Shown: positions 1 to 7,841 of the stretch, one piece after another
Layout of the letters: every line of letters begins with the position of its first letter
How positions within the stretch are numbered: position 1 is the first letter of the stretch
Source: UBA2421 sp002343075
GTDB lineage: Bacteria > Planctomycetota > Phycisphaerae > Tepidisphaerales > Tepidisphaeraceae
Direction of reading: 5' to 3'
Length of the DNA: 64,000 bases
Assembly (NCBI GenBank): GCA_937982565.1
Contig: CALJLN010000023.1
Span: 124,001-188,000, forward strand
Position numbers and translations under genes: made by a program
The notes under the pieces: model-generated
Seen by the model: the letters and a program-made list of their open reading frames with translations, nothing else
What the model was told of the DNA's origin: nothing
Database searches by the model: none

Positions 1-991
1 CGCGATCCACCAGCGGGGGGAACTGGCTCTCGCGGTAGTAGGGAAAGTGCCCGCTGGTCTTATACAAGTCCAGTCTGCCGATGTGTGGGGTAAACACCTG
101 CTGGTACCCTTGTCGCTTGAGGTGCATGCCAATAAAATTCTGCAGCTCTTGACGCACAACGGCCCCCTTCGGCTTCCACAAGATCAGTCCCTGCCCCACC
201 TTTTCATCAATTGTAAACAGCCCCAGCGCCGGGCCGATCACGCGGTGGTCGCGCTTGCGTGCTTCTTCCTGCAGCTTGAAGTGTTCTTCAAGTTGTTTCT
301 TGTCAAAGAACGCGGTGCCATAGATGCGTTGAAAACGGTCGAGTTTTACATCGCCGTGCCAGTTGGATGACGCAACGCTTACAACCTTAAACGCCTTGAT
401 TTTTCCAGTGCTTGGAATGTGCGGACCCATGCAAAGGTCTTCCCAATTCTTGCCAGACTGCCCGGTAGCATACCAGCTCAGGCTCACCGCCCCGCCGGCC
501 TGGGCACGCTGCGCGTTGTCAACTTTGTACTTGTTTCCCTCAGATTGCAGACGCTTCATTCCTTCATCAAACGAAAGCTCATAGCGGCTAAACGGCCGAT
601 CCTCCGCGATGATCGCCGCCATCTCCTTCTCGATCTTCTCAAAATCACTCGATGAAATCGGCTGGTCGAGCGCGATGTCATAGTAAAACCCCGTTTCCAA
701 CGCTGGGCCGTAAGCCAGCAGAGCCTTCGGCCAGATTCGCTGAATCGCCTCGGCCATGACATGTGCCGTGCTGTGGCGGAGCACGAGCAGCGCATCCGGG
801 TCGCGGTCGGTGACGATGCTCACCTGGTGCTCGCCGACGAGTTTGTGGGAAAGATCGACGACTTTACCATCGACTCGACCGGCGATGGCGGCCTTGGCCA
901 GGCCTTTTCCGATTGACTCGGCCAGTTGCATCACGCTGGCACCGTCGGGAAGCTCACGTTTCGAGCCGTCGGGGAGAATTGCGATTACCAT
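1..991 (-). CDS. thrS: Threonyl-tRNA synthetase, N-terminal half (cut by window edge)
   Basis: Charges tRNA-Thr with threonine in the cytoplasm. Reading the minus strand from the ATG at 991 gives MVIAILPDGSKRELPDG, a TGS domain (about residues 1-60). The second N-terminal (editing) domain follows, with the HSTAH zinc-type motif at residues 73-77. The segment near GLILWKPKGAVVRQEL opens the class II catalytic core. The frame stays open to base 1, so about 330 of the usual roughly 640 residues are visible; the rest of the catalytic core and the anticodon-binding domain lie outside. The ribosome site is weak (GGTGA about 7 nt before ATG). Upstream on the same strand are a terminator and a Thr-rich leader ORF, so expression is probably controlled by threonine supply (inference). 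The family assignment is firm. Confidence 0.93.
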   Translation of the reverse strand, partial: MVIAILPDGSKRELPDGASVMQLAESIGKGLAKAAIAGRVDGKVVDLSHKLVGEHQVSIVTDRDPDALLVLRHSTAHVMAEAIQRIWPKALLAYGPALETGFYYDIALDQPISSSDFEKIEKEMAAIIAEDRPFSRYELSFDEGMKRLQSEGNKYKVDNAQRAQAGGAVSLSWYATGQSGKNWEDLCMGPHIPSTGKIKAFKVVSVASSNWHGDVKLDRFQRIYGTAFFDKKQLEEHFKLQEEARKRDHRVIGPALGLFTIDEKVGQGLILWKPKGAVVRQELQNFIGMHLKRQGYQQVFTPHIGRLDLYKTSGHFPYYRESQFPPLVDR

Positions 992-996
992 AAGAA

Positions 997-1076
997 TTCA
1001 CCGCTGAGGCGCAGAGGTCGCAGAGTAAGGCCATTTCTGTCGAACCCACCGCGCTCTCTGCGCCGCCGCGGTGAAA
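997..1076. repeat. Inverted repeat of the CACCGC-AGAGGCGCAGAG family
   Basis: Left arm 997-1025 (TTCACCGCTGAGGCGCAGAGG...) and right arm 1054-1076 (CTCTCTGCGCCGCCGCGGTGAA) are imperfect reverse complements. They sit in the thrS 5' region between the terminator and the start codon. The same sequence family recurs at 60623-60705. It is probably a dispersed non-coding repeat; it could also fold in the thrS mRNA. Confidence 0.6.
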
Positions 1077-1084
1077 TCGATAGA

Positions 1085-1114
1085 AAGAAAAACCGCCCGG
1101 GACAATCCGGGCGG
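1085..1114 (-). terminator. Rho-independent terminator / attenuator between the Thr leader and thrS
   Basis: On the minus strand CCGCCCGG (1114-1107) pairs perfectly with CCGGGCGG (1100-1093) around a 6-nt loop and is followed by TTTTTCTTT. It lies after the Thr-rich leader ORF and about 95 nt before the thrS ATG, so it would stop transcription before thrS unless overridden. There is no T-run on the plus strand, so it serves the minus direction. Confidence 0.75.
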
Positions 1115-1157
1115 CTGAACTCGTTTCATCTGGTGCAACAAACACGCGCAGAGACGA

Positions 1158-1220
1158 TCAGTGCCCGGCCGCCGGAGTGGCCGTGGTCGTAGTCGTCGTT
1201 GCTGCCGTGCCATGCTGCAT
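1158..1220 (-). CDS. Putative threonine-rich leader peptide of thrS (20 aa)
   Basis: The minus-strand frame from ATG at 1220 to TGA at 1158 reads MQHGTAATTTTTTATPAAGH. Eight of 20 residues are Thr, six of them consecutive (codons 8-13). An in-frame TGA lies 12 codons upstream, so this is not the tail of a longer gene. A terminator hairpin starts 43 nt after the stop and thrS follows on the same strand. This is the layout of amino-acid attenuators such as the leader of the E. coli thr operon. The last codons (1161-1175, CCGGCGGCCGGGCAC) contain CCGGGC and GGCGGC, each able to pair with the 5' arm of the terminator (1107-1116), so an antiterminator is possible when ribosomes stall on Thr codons. 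A TATCCT box 8 nt before the ATG could be its -10. Function is inferred; no homologue is known to me. Confidence 0.6.
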   Translation of the reverse strand: MQHGTAATTTTTTATPAAGH

Positions 1221-1300
1221 ATCTGTCAAGGATATCGGAGAAATCGAACCTGATCAACAGCGAACTGCCTCGGTTTTAGCAGAACCCGACACCTGCGGGA

Positions 1301-1306
1301 TATAAT
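1301..1306 (+). promoter_or_regulatory. Putative -10 box of the HD-GYP gene
   Basis: A perfect TATAAT stands 9 nt before the GTG start at 1316. No Shine-Dalgarno sequence is visible between them and no convincing -35 is seen. The transcript would start within a few nucleotides of the start codon. Confidence 0.4.
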
Positions 1307-1315
1307 AACTTCGCT

Positions 1316-2473
1316 GTGCCGGCTGCAGAACACTCACAATTCAGGGCGGGAACTCCTCGAGAGACCAGCCCGCGACACCCCCCCACCCTGCGAGAGGTGA
1401 AGCAGGTGATGGACGCGCTTCCCTGCGCCGCGATGTTGCTCTCGCGCCAAGGCGTCATGGCACACGTCAACACCCCGGCGGCGGAGCTGATCGGGCTGAG
1501 CGTTACGCAACTCGTGGACGGAAGCGTCTTTTCTCTCTACCCAGACGATCTTTCTCGCCAGCCGCTTCTTGATTCACTGAAGGACTTTTGCGCCAAAGGC
1601 GAGCTGGAAACCAGGCTCTTTCGAGCCGACGGCGAGCAACTGCCGGTCATCGTGTCTTACAATCACATTGCCGTCTCCGAAGACGAAATCGGGTTCCGTC
1701 TCGTAACATTTGTCAACATTCACCGGCTGAAAGACACCGAGGCAAGCCTGAAGTTTCAGCAGGAGTTTTTGGTGCAGATGAGCGACACCGTGCTTCAACA
1801 GGCGGTTGACTTAAAACAGCTCAACGACCGTCTCGAACAGCGTGTCGCCACCCGTACCGCACAGCTGAATGAAGCGAACATGGATGCAATTTACATGCTC
1901 GCCGTCGCCGCCGAGGCCAAGGACCATGACACCGGCGCCCATGTCCTGCGAATCCAGCGATACGCCCAAGCCCTTGCGGCGGCTTGTGGGTTCGGCGAGA
2001 CGGAAGCACACGAGATCGGCTATTCGAGCATTCTCCACGATGTTGGCAAACTCCATGTGCCCGATCAGATCCTCACGAAACCCGGCCCGCTCACTGAAGC
2101 GGAACGCAGCGCAATGGAGCAGCACACCATCGTCGGCGAGCGCATCTTATCCACCCGGCCATTCTTTGCGCGCGCCAGAGTTATCGCGAGAAGCCACCAC
2201 GAGAACTTCGACGGCACCGGCTACCCCGACGGGCTGTGCGCTGAAATGATTCCGATCGAAGCACGAATTGTTCATGTTGTGGACGTCTATGACGCGCTGA
2301 CCAGCGCCCGCGCGTATAAGGAAGCCTGGAGCGTGACCATGGCGATGCGCCTTATCACGGAATCGGCCGGCTCGCTGTTCGATCCCCGCATCGCCGCAGC
2401 GCTGGTGAAGCTCCATGATAGTGGCGACCTGCGGACCTTGACGGTCGGGTTTTGTGATTTGAACGAAAAGTGA
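1316..2473 (+). CDS. PAS-HD-GYP signalling phosphodiesterase
   Basis: Predicted cyclic-di-GMP phosphodiesterase, or a related HD-GYP signalling protein, of 385 aa. Residues about 28-145 form a PAS sensor (VMDALPCAAMLL, then FRADGEQLPV), followed by a short coiled coil (about 150-185) and the HD-GYP domain (about 190-365). Catalytic motifs are intact: HDTGAH, ILHDVGK, the paired histidines in RSHHENFDGTGYP, and DVYDALTSAR. There are no membrane segments, so it is cytoplasmic and senses an internal or diffusible signal. The GTG start at 1316 is preceded by TATAAT but no ribosome site; an internal ATG near the PAS start (about 1409) is the alternative. The ligand is unknown. The gene stands alone, 61 nt before pspA. 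Confidence 0.88.
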   Translation: MPAAEHSQFRAGTPRETSPRHPPTLREVKQVMDALPCAAMLLSRQGVMAHVNTPAAELIGLSVTQLVDGSVFSLYPDDLSRQPLLDSLKDFCAKGELETRLFRADGEQLPVIVSYNHIAVSEDEIGFRLVTFVNIHRLKDTEASLKFQQEFLVQMSDTVLQQAVDLKQLNDRLEQRVATRTAQLNEANMDAIYMLAVAAEAKDHDTGAHVLRIQRYAQALAAACGFGETEAHEIGYSSILHDVGKLHVPDQILTKPGPLTEAERSAMEQHTIVGERILSTRPFFARARVIARSHHENFDGTGYPDGLCAEMIPIEARIVHVVDVYDALTSARAYKEAWSVTMAMRLITESAGSLFDPRIAAALVKLHDSGDLRTLTVGFCDLNEK

Positions 2474-2534
2474 GTATTTTCATGCGTGTCCCCTCGTTTG
2501 GCACGCCACAGGAGGGAGAACAGAAGGAGACAGC

Positions 2535-3290
2535 ATGTTTCGTCGAATTGGCAACCTGTTTAAGGGATTCCTGAGTTTGTTTGTTTCAGGAATCGAACGA
2601 TCCAACCCCGAAGCGCTTCTGGAAGTGGAGAAGGAAAATCTCCGCAAGCAGATTGCGAAGTATAACGAAGGCCTCGCCAGCCACGCCGGGCTGTGCGAGC
2701 GGCTGATGACGCAAGTGCGCAAGCTCGAGTCTGATCAGCGCGACCTGCGCGCCAAGACCGGTGCTAATCTCAAGGCGGGCAACCGCGAGCTGGCCGGGCA
2801 GTATGCCGTGCGGCTGCAGACCGTAGAGAGAGAGTTGGAGGAGAACCGCGGGCAACTGGCGCAGGCCGAGAAAACGTATAAGGACCTTGTGACCGCCAGA
2901 GATGTGTCGGTCAACGCCGCGAAGCAAAAAATCGAGTCTTTGCGACAGAGTCTCAGCGACCTGAAGGTGAAGAAAGCCATGGCCGAGCTGACCGAAATGG
3001 CCAGCGGGATGGTGACACAGATCGGCGGCAGTGGCGACACCCTCGAACGGCTCCACACCATGGTGGAAGAAGAACGGGAAAAGGCCGCAGGGCGCGTGCG
3101 TGTGGCTAAGGACAGTTTCAACACGTCCGACATCCAGATGAAAGAAGCCGAGCAGAAGGCGATGGCCGATCAGGCTTTGGCCGATTTCGCCGCAAGGGAA
3201 GGAATTGCCCTGGAAGCCAAGGATTCGGTCTCCGCCCCCGCCGCAGAAGCCGAAGGCGGCGGCAAACAGATGGGGCCGGTGTCGCAATAG
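2535..3290 (+). CDS. pspA: PspA/IM30 (Vipp1) family membrane-stress protein
   Basis: ESCRT-III-like peripheral membrane protein that stabilises a damaged inner membrane. The 251-aa product starts MFRRIGNLFKGFLSLFV, an amphipathic helix. Long charged helices rich in Lys, Glu and Gln (about residues 25-215) form the coiled-coil core, and the tail is Ala/Glu-rich. A clear ribosome site (AGGAG and GAAGGAG) precedes the ATG. The next gene is an AAA+ ATPase on the same strand. Classical E. coli pspA works with the AAA+ regulator PspF, but the ATPase here has no sigma-54 motif, so it may remodel PspA or a partner instead (inference). Confidence 0.85.
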   Translation: MFRRIGNLFKGFLSLFVSGIERSNPEALLEVEKENLRKQIAKYNEGLASHAGLCERLMTQVRKLESDQRDLRAKTGANLKAGNRELAGQYAVRLQTVERELEENRGQLAQAEKTYKDLVTARDVSVNAAKQKIESLRQSLSDLKVKKAMAELTEMASGMVTQIGGSGDTLERLHTMVEEEREKAAGRVRVAKDSFNTSDIQMKEAEQKAMADQALADFAAREGIALEAKDSVSAPAAEAEGGGKQMGPVSQ

Positions 3291-3533
3291 TTAGATCCCG
3301 ATCCCCAGGCTCCAGGCAAGACCACAAATGACGAATAGCGACGGGCCTTCTGATTCGGAAGAACGAACCGCGAGATCTTGAGAGGAAGTGATCGAGTTTT
3401 GAAAAGCGATTCCGCTGACCGCCACCCTTGCGGATTCTGTCGCTCGTCAGCGAGTTCGGTCGGCTATCAGCGTCGGTGCCGATTGTCGCCAAGCAGCTGA
3501 TTGTGATTTGCGGTTTCGTCATTCTGAATTGCC

Positions 3534-5228
3534 ATGGAACCAAACGCTCCAATAGCATCGGACATGCCTCAATGGGCTGCCGACCTCATCGCGCTTTATC
3601 AGGCCGAGACTACCAATCAGTTTATCTTGCACGGCAACGTGGCCGACAGGGTCATCATCCCCCATGACGGCAAGCGGTCGATCGGCGAGATTCCCGACTT
3701 CCTCCTGCGCGTGCTCATGCCTCGCTTTGATGTCGTGCTTACATTTGATGTGGGGAATGGCATTCGGGTTGAAAAGGGGAACGAAATCTTCAGCCAGTGG
3801 CCAGCGATCAAAGAACTCAACGGCGGCGCGCTGCCGCGCGCGCCGCGGCAGGCGATTGAGGCTTTGACGATCTTTTTCCGATACATCGCCAACTTAGCCC
3901 GTCTTCAACGGCGAAAGTATCAGGTTGGGTGTATTGTTAAGAGTGCATCTCTCGTCGCCCCTGCGACACAAGGCGGCCTGAACTATGACCTGGCGGCACT
4001 GGCCAGCCTCATGCGAGACTGGTCGACCGACAGCATGTTGACAGAACACTCTCTGGCGACCTTCCTGATCACCGAAAACTTAAACGACCTCCACCCGCTA
4101 TTGGTCAACAACACCCGCGCTGCGCAAATCAAGATCAATCTGCCCAGCCCCGCCGCGCTGGGCGATGCAATTGCCTTGATGAAGGGAGATTTTCCCACCG
4201 CACTAGCCGAGTTTGCGCCGCAACCGGAAAGCCTCGCAGGACAACTTGCAGGTGCAAGCGTTTCAGCGGTCGAGGCGATGCTGAAGACCAATGAGTATAA
4301 GAAGGCAGCGATCACGCCGGGCGACGTTGTTGCGCTCAAGAAGCAGCTTGTCGAGAAAGAGTGCAACGGCTTGATTGAGTTTATCGAGAGCAAAAAATCG
4401 CTCGACGACCTTGAAGGCCAGGATGCCGTGAAGGCCTGGCTGACGCAGGATTTTGCGCTCTGGCGCCAAAATGACCTCGCTGCGTTGCCGATGGGCTATC
4501 TGCTTTGCGGGCCGGTGGGCACGGGTAAGACGTATATGGTCGAGTGCCTGGCAGGAAGTGCCGGCGTGCCGGTGGTGAAGCTGAAAAACTTCCGCGATAA
4601 ATGGGTCGGCAGCACCGAAGGCAACCTGGAGAAAATTTTCCGGCTTCTGGTGGCACTTGGACGCTGCTTTGTCTTTGTCGATGAAGCCGACCAGAGTCTG
4701 GGCAAGCGAGACTCGGGCAGCGGTGATAGTGGGCTTTCGGGGCGGGTTTACGGCATGTTTGCCGAGATGATGAGCAACACCGCCAACCGGGGCAGGATTG
4801 TGTGGGTACTCGCGTCGAGCAGGCCCGATTTGATCGAAGTCGATTTGAAACGGCCCGGTCGCATTGACGTCAAGATTCCTCTGCTACCCACAAGTACGCC
4901 ACGAGAAGGCTTCAACCTCATGCGCGCATTGTGCAAGCGAAAAGGGGTGTTGATTCCCGAGGAGGGCTTTGCGGAGTTAGAGCCGATGATTCCGCATCTT
5001 CTGACCCCGGGTGCCGCAGAGACACTGGCGGTCAAGATCTACCGCACTGTAAGGACGGCCACCGCAACACTGTCAGCGGTCGACGCCGCGAAGGCGTGCC
5101 TTGAGGATTATCAGAGTCCGGTCGCCCGGGAAATCATCGATTTTCAGATCGATATTGCGTTACGAGAAGCGAGCGATATCGATTTCATCCCCCCGGCGTT
5201 TCGAGACCGGCTGACCGCTGCGCGCTGA
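3534..5228 (+). CDS. AAA+ ATPase next to pspA
   Basis: A 564-aa ATPase with two parts. The N-terminal half (about 1-260) resembles a degenerate AAA domain: it opens with DLIALYQAETTNQFILHGNV but has no Walker A. The C-terminal half (about 290-500) is a full classical AAA module: Walker A GPVGTGKT, pore-like segment KWVGSTEGNL, Walker B FVFVDEAD, and arginine fingers in LKRPGRID. It belongs to the CDC48/FtsH-like clade, not to the sigma-54 activators. The 243-nt gap from pspA holds only repeat fragments (GGTTTCGTCATTCTGAATT just before the ATG), so co-transcription is possible but not shown. A role in PspA disassembly or membrane quality control is inferred from position. Confidence 0.8.
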   Translation: MEPNAPIASDMPQWAADLIALYQAETTNQFILHGNVADRVIIPHDGKRSIGEIPDFLLRVLMPRFDVVLTFDVGNGIRVEKGNEIFSQWPAIKELNGGALPRAPRQAIEALTIFFRYIANLARLQRRKYQVGCIVKSASLVAPATQGGLNYDLAALASLMRDWSTDSMLTEHSLATFLITENLNDLHPLLVNNTRAAQIKINLPSPAALGDAIALMKGDFPTALAEFAPQPESLAGQLAGASVSAVEAMLKTNEYKKAAITPGDVVALKKQLVEKECNGLIEFIESKKSLDDLEGQDAVKAWLTQDFALWRQNDLAALPMGYLLCGPVGTGKTYMVECLAGSAGVPVVKLKNFRDKWVGSTEGNLEKIFRLLVALGRCFVFVDEADQSLGKRDSGSGDSGLSGRVYGMFAEMMSNTANRGRIVWVLASSRPDLIEVDLKRPGRIDVKIPLLPTSTPREGFNLMRALCKRKGVLIPEEGFAELEPMIPHLLTPGAAETLAVKIYRTVRTATATLSAVDAAKACLEDYQSPVAREIIDFQIDIALREASDIDFIPPAFRDRLTAAR

Positions 5229-5478
5229 ATCGGCCCGCGCTCTGCTGCCGCAAGGGTGGCGAAGGGCAGGTGTTTTGCCACTTCGGCGAGGGCGGGACAC
5301 TTTCTGACAAAAGCGCGCCAAATCTTTTTCTTGCTGCATCCGCTTCGTAAGGTTGAACGAAACGGCATACAACCAGCTCGAAGGCCCGCGCAATAACGTG
5401 TTGCGGAGGCGGAAATTATCGAGCGATCTACAGATCAAGATGTTTCGATGCGTGACCCGCGTCGAAGGGAGTTTTCGT

Positions 5479-6006
5479 ATGCTTCGTAAGTTTACCGTAT
5501 TGGGCATCACCGCCGTCGCCGCGGCTGCGGCGTTTTCGACCGCCGCATTTTTTCCGCAAAGCCAGGTGCTTGCAGGAGATGCGCACGACAAGAAAATGGA
5601 CATCATCGACACTGCCGTCGGCCCGGGCATGAGCGAAGTGACGACGCTCGTCGCCGCCGTCAAGGCCGCCGGGCTGGTTGAGACGCTGAAAAGCGAAGGC
5701 CCGTTCACGGTGTTCGCCCCGACCAACGCCGCGTTTGCCAAGCTTCCCGCCGGCACGGTGGAAGACCTGCTGAAGCCGGAGAACAAAGAAAAGCTCACCG
5801 CCATCCTGCTGTATCACGTCCACGCCGGCAAGGCGATCAAAGCCGCCGACGTGAAGACGATGAAGCTCAGCACCGCCAACGGCAAGGACCTGGATGTAAA
5901 AGTCGAAGGCGGCAATGTGATGATCAACAACGCCAAGGTGATTAAGACCGATGTCGTCTGCACCAACGGCGTGATTCACTGGATCGACACCGTTGTGCTG
6001 CCGTAA
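5479..6006 (+). CDS. Secreted fasciclin (FAS1) domain protein
   Basis: Exported single-domain protein of about 175 aa, related to adhesion proteins of the fasciclin/MPB70 type. The start ATG at 5479 has a good ribosome site (AAGGGAG, 8 nt upstream) and opens a signal peptide MLRKFTVLGITAVAAAAAFS. The FAS1 domain spans about residues 45-175 and shows both conserved blocks: the FTVFAPTNAAFAKLP region and the C-terminal ADVVxxNGVIHxID-like block (here TDVVCTNGVIHWIDTVVLP). The ligand is unknown. A strong terminator follows, so the gene is its own transcription unit. The frame continues upstream to 5353, but that extension would bury the signal peptide and was not used. Confidence 0.9.
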   Translation: MLRKFTVLGITAVAAAAAFSTAAFFPQSQVLAGDAHDKKMDIIDTAVGPGMSEVTTLVAAVKAAGLVETLKSEGPFTVFAPTNAAFAKLPAGTVEDLLKPENKEKLTAILLYHVHAGKAIKAADVKTMKLSTANGKDLDVKVEGGNVMINNAKVIKTDVVCTNGVIHWIDTVVLP

Positions 6007-6075
6007 GGTCATCGGCGCGCAAACTTTCGCGCAGAATCGAACGCAAGTTGTTTTCGCAGCGAAGGTTACAAGCCC

Positions 6076-6113
6076 GGACGGCGGTCCTGCACGGACCGCC
6101 GTCCGCTTTTTTT
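6076..6113 (+). terminator. Rho-independent terminator after the fasciclin gene
   Basis: A perfect 12-bp stem, GGACGGCGGTCC (6076-6087) with GGACCGCCGTCC (6093-6104), has a 5-nt loop and is followed by GC and seven T residues. Confidence 0.93.
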
Positions 6114-6228
6114 GCATCACCGGTCAAACCGCGCGTGCGTTTGCGGCATCAAAACAGGAACGATTCAAAAAATGAAGGCGCGCCCGCGGAAATGTGCCGA
6201 TGCAGGTGAATAGAATCGGACGGCGAAT

Positions 6229-6780
6229 ATGAAACCAGCACTGATAACTCTGCTCCTGGCGATCACTGCCGCGGCAATGGTCTACCGCGTTTCCACCGCG
6301 ACTGCGGAAGATCAGCGCCCGCCGCCGGCGTCTCAGCCGTCGAAGCCGATTCCGCCGGAAATCGCGAAGAAGCTGATTCCCGACGACCGCAACCGGGTTG
6401 CGTTGACGGATGATGAATGGAAAACCATTCTCACCGAGCAGCAGTTTTATGTGCTCCGCAAGCACGGCACCGAGTATTCATTTCGGAATGAGTATCACGA
6501 CCACAAAGCCGACGGCAGTTACGCCTGCCGGGGCTGCGGGCAGGAACTTTTCGACAGCAAAGAGAAATACGACAGCGGGACGGGGTGGCCGAGCTTCTGG
6601 AAGCCCAGGAGCGAAGGCGTGATCGGGGAAAGCGTCGACCACGACCTGGGTTACGCGCGCACCGAGGTGCATTGCAGCCGGTGCGACGGACACCAGGGCC
6701 ATGTGTTCAAAGACGGCCCCCCGCCGACCGGATTGCGATATTGCATCAACTCCGCGGCGCTGAAGTTCATCCCGCGGTAA
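6229..6780 (+). CDS. msrB: Peptide-methionine (R)-S-oxide reductase MsrB, exported form
   Basis: Reduces methionine-R-sulfoxide in oxidised proteins. The first about 25 residues (MKPALITLLLAITAAAMVYR) form a signal peptide or anchor, followed by a Pro-rich linker, so the enzyme acts outside the cytoplasm. The MsrB fold covers about residues 55-183. Visible motifs are the zinc pairs CRGCG and CSRC, substrate-pocket GTGWPSFW, HQGHVFKDGPPPTG, and the catalytic RYCINSAA cysteine. Length suits a single-domain MsrB with a leader. TAGAAT at 6211-6216 lies 12 nt upstream of the ATG and may be the -10, giving a very short leader. Confidence 0.95.
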   Translation: MKPALITLLLAITAAAMVYRVSTATAEDQRPPPASQPSKPIPPEIAKKLIPDDRNRVALTDDEWKTILTEQQFYVLRKHGTEYSFRNEYHDHKADGSYACRGCGQELFDSKEKYDSGTGWPSFWKPRSEGVIGESVDHDLGYARTEVHCSRCDGHQGHVFKDGPPPTGLRYCINSAALKFIPR

Positions 6781-6795
6781 CCGTTGAACCAGTGC

Positions 6796-7233
6796 TCAAA
6801 GGGACATCGGCCGGCGCATCATCTCGCGGCGCTCAAAGCCAAACCTGCGATAAAATTCGTGAGCATCGCGCGTCCCCAGGATGAGGCGCATTTTGGCAAG
6901 TTCGGCGTGTTCGAGAACCGCGCGCATCAATTGACTACCCACCCCGCGCCCACGGTGATCGGGGTGGACGATCACGTCGCAAACCCAGCCAATTGTGCAA
7001 TGATCCGTGACAACCCTCGCACACCCGACGGTCGCCCCGCCGGACTCGAGCGCCGCAAAAACAATCGACGAGGGAGATCGAAACGCCCGGCGGGTGACAT
7101 CCGTGGGGCGATCGCCCCAGTAGGCATGTTGCTCGATGAGCTGGCAGATCGCGTCAAGATTTATCAGGCTGCAATCGGTGGTGATCCGGTAGCCGGCCTT
7201 TCGCTTGTGGGAAGTGTCGCGCATGAAATGCAT
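6796..7233 (-). CDS. GNAT family N-acetyltransferase
   Basis: A 145-aa single-domain acetyl-CoA-dependent acetyltransferase. The acetyl-CoA pyrophosphate loop is visible as HPDHRGRGVGSQL, preceded by the strand IGWVCDVIV and followed by the C-terminal DAHEFYRRFGFERR typical of GNAT enzymes. There are no membrane segments. It converges with msrB (16 nt between stops). The Uma2 gene upstream on the same strand ends 8 nt before the ORF start, so the two may be co-transcribed. The start could be the ATG at 7233 or the second Met at codon 4. The substrate cannot be predicted. Confidence 0.85.
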   Translation of the reverse strand: MHFMRDTSHKRKAGYRITTDCSLINLDAICQLIEQHAYWGDRPTDVTRRAFRSPSSIVFAALESGGATVGCARVVTDHCTIGWVCDVIVHPDHRGRGVGSQLMRAVLEHAELAKMRLILGTRDAHEFYRRFGFERREMMRRPMSL

Positions 7234-7241
7234 CCCCGAAA

Positions 7242-7832
7242 TCAGTCGGCTGAGCTGAAATCCACGCCGTCGTAAACTTCCGAAAGTGGGATTTCGATCT
7301 CAATCGACGCAAACCGCACTTTCGCAGCCAGCCCGCTATAGGGTGTGACCAGCCATGAGCCGTCATCGCGCGGGGCGCGGACTTCGATGTAAGGCTCGTG
7401 CTGGGCTACAAGCACATACTCGCGCAGGGTGGGAATCGAAAGGTACTTCCTGAATTTTTCGTCCCGGTCATATCGCTCGGTAGAGGGAGACAACACTTCG
7501 GCAATAAGCGTCGGATTGATAATCGACCCCGTCGACCTGTCAATCGGATCAAACTGAGGCGGCCCGCAAAAAAACGGTGACGTCGGGGTAGGTGTAAAGC
7601 TTGGCTGAAGCCGCCCGGACACACATGTTGCTGTCAACAACTCGACACGACTTGCCACAAGTTGATTTCCGATCGTACGAATCAGGTTGCTTGTGACGGC
7701 GCTATGGCTCAGCGACCCACCGGCCATGGCGATCATTTGGCCGTCGATCCACTCGTGCTTGTCCACCGATATTTTCTCTGCCTGCAGATACTCTTCCGGC
7801 GTGCAATAACTGGATTGAGGTGGGGCGGTCAT
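7242..7832 (-). CDS. Uma2-type putative endonuclease with an out-of-frame core segment
   Basis: Uma2 (DUF820) proteins have a PD-(D/E)XK-like nuclease fold. The 196-aa product matches at both ends: TPEEYLQAE..HEWIDGQMIAMAGG at the N-terminus, then CGPPQFDP, NPTLIAEVLSPSTERYDRDEKFRKYL and YVLV. The middle (about residues 70-90, VSGRLQPSFTPTPTSPFF) is unlike the family. The neighbouring frame of the same DNA encodes VRAASAKLYTYPDVTVF, the expected conserved stretch with the PD motif. Two indels, in the GT repeat at 7619-7625 and the A7/T7 run at 7568-7574, would shift the frame out and back. The encoded protein therefore lacks its catalytic Asp. This is either a decayed gene or a sequencing/assembly error. 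The gene starts 9 nt after the asd stop on the same strand. Confidence 0.8.
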   Translation of the reverse strand: MTAPPQSSYCTPEEYLQAEKISVDKHEWIDGQMIAMAGGSLSHSAVTSNLIRTIGNQLVASRVELLTATCVSGRLQPSFTPTPTSPFFCGPPQFDPIDRSTGSIINPTLIAEVLSPSTERYDRDEKFRKYLSIPTLREYVLVAQHEPYIEVRAPRDDGSWLVTPYSGLAAKVRFASIEIEIPLSEVYDGVDFSSAD

Positions 7833-7841
7833 TCACCGCTT

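Noticed and set aside
997..1085. T-box riboswitch upstream of thrS
   Set aside because: I looked for AGGGTGGNACCGCG and a specifier stem on the minus strand; GCGGTGGGTTCG is only a partial match and no antiterminator of that type is seen.
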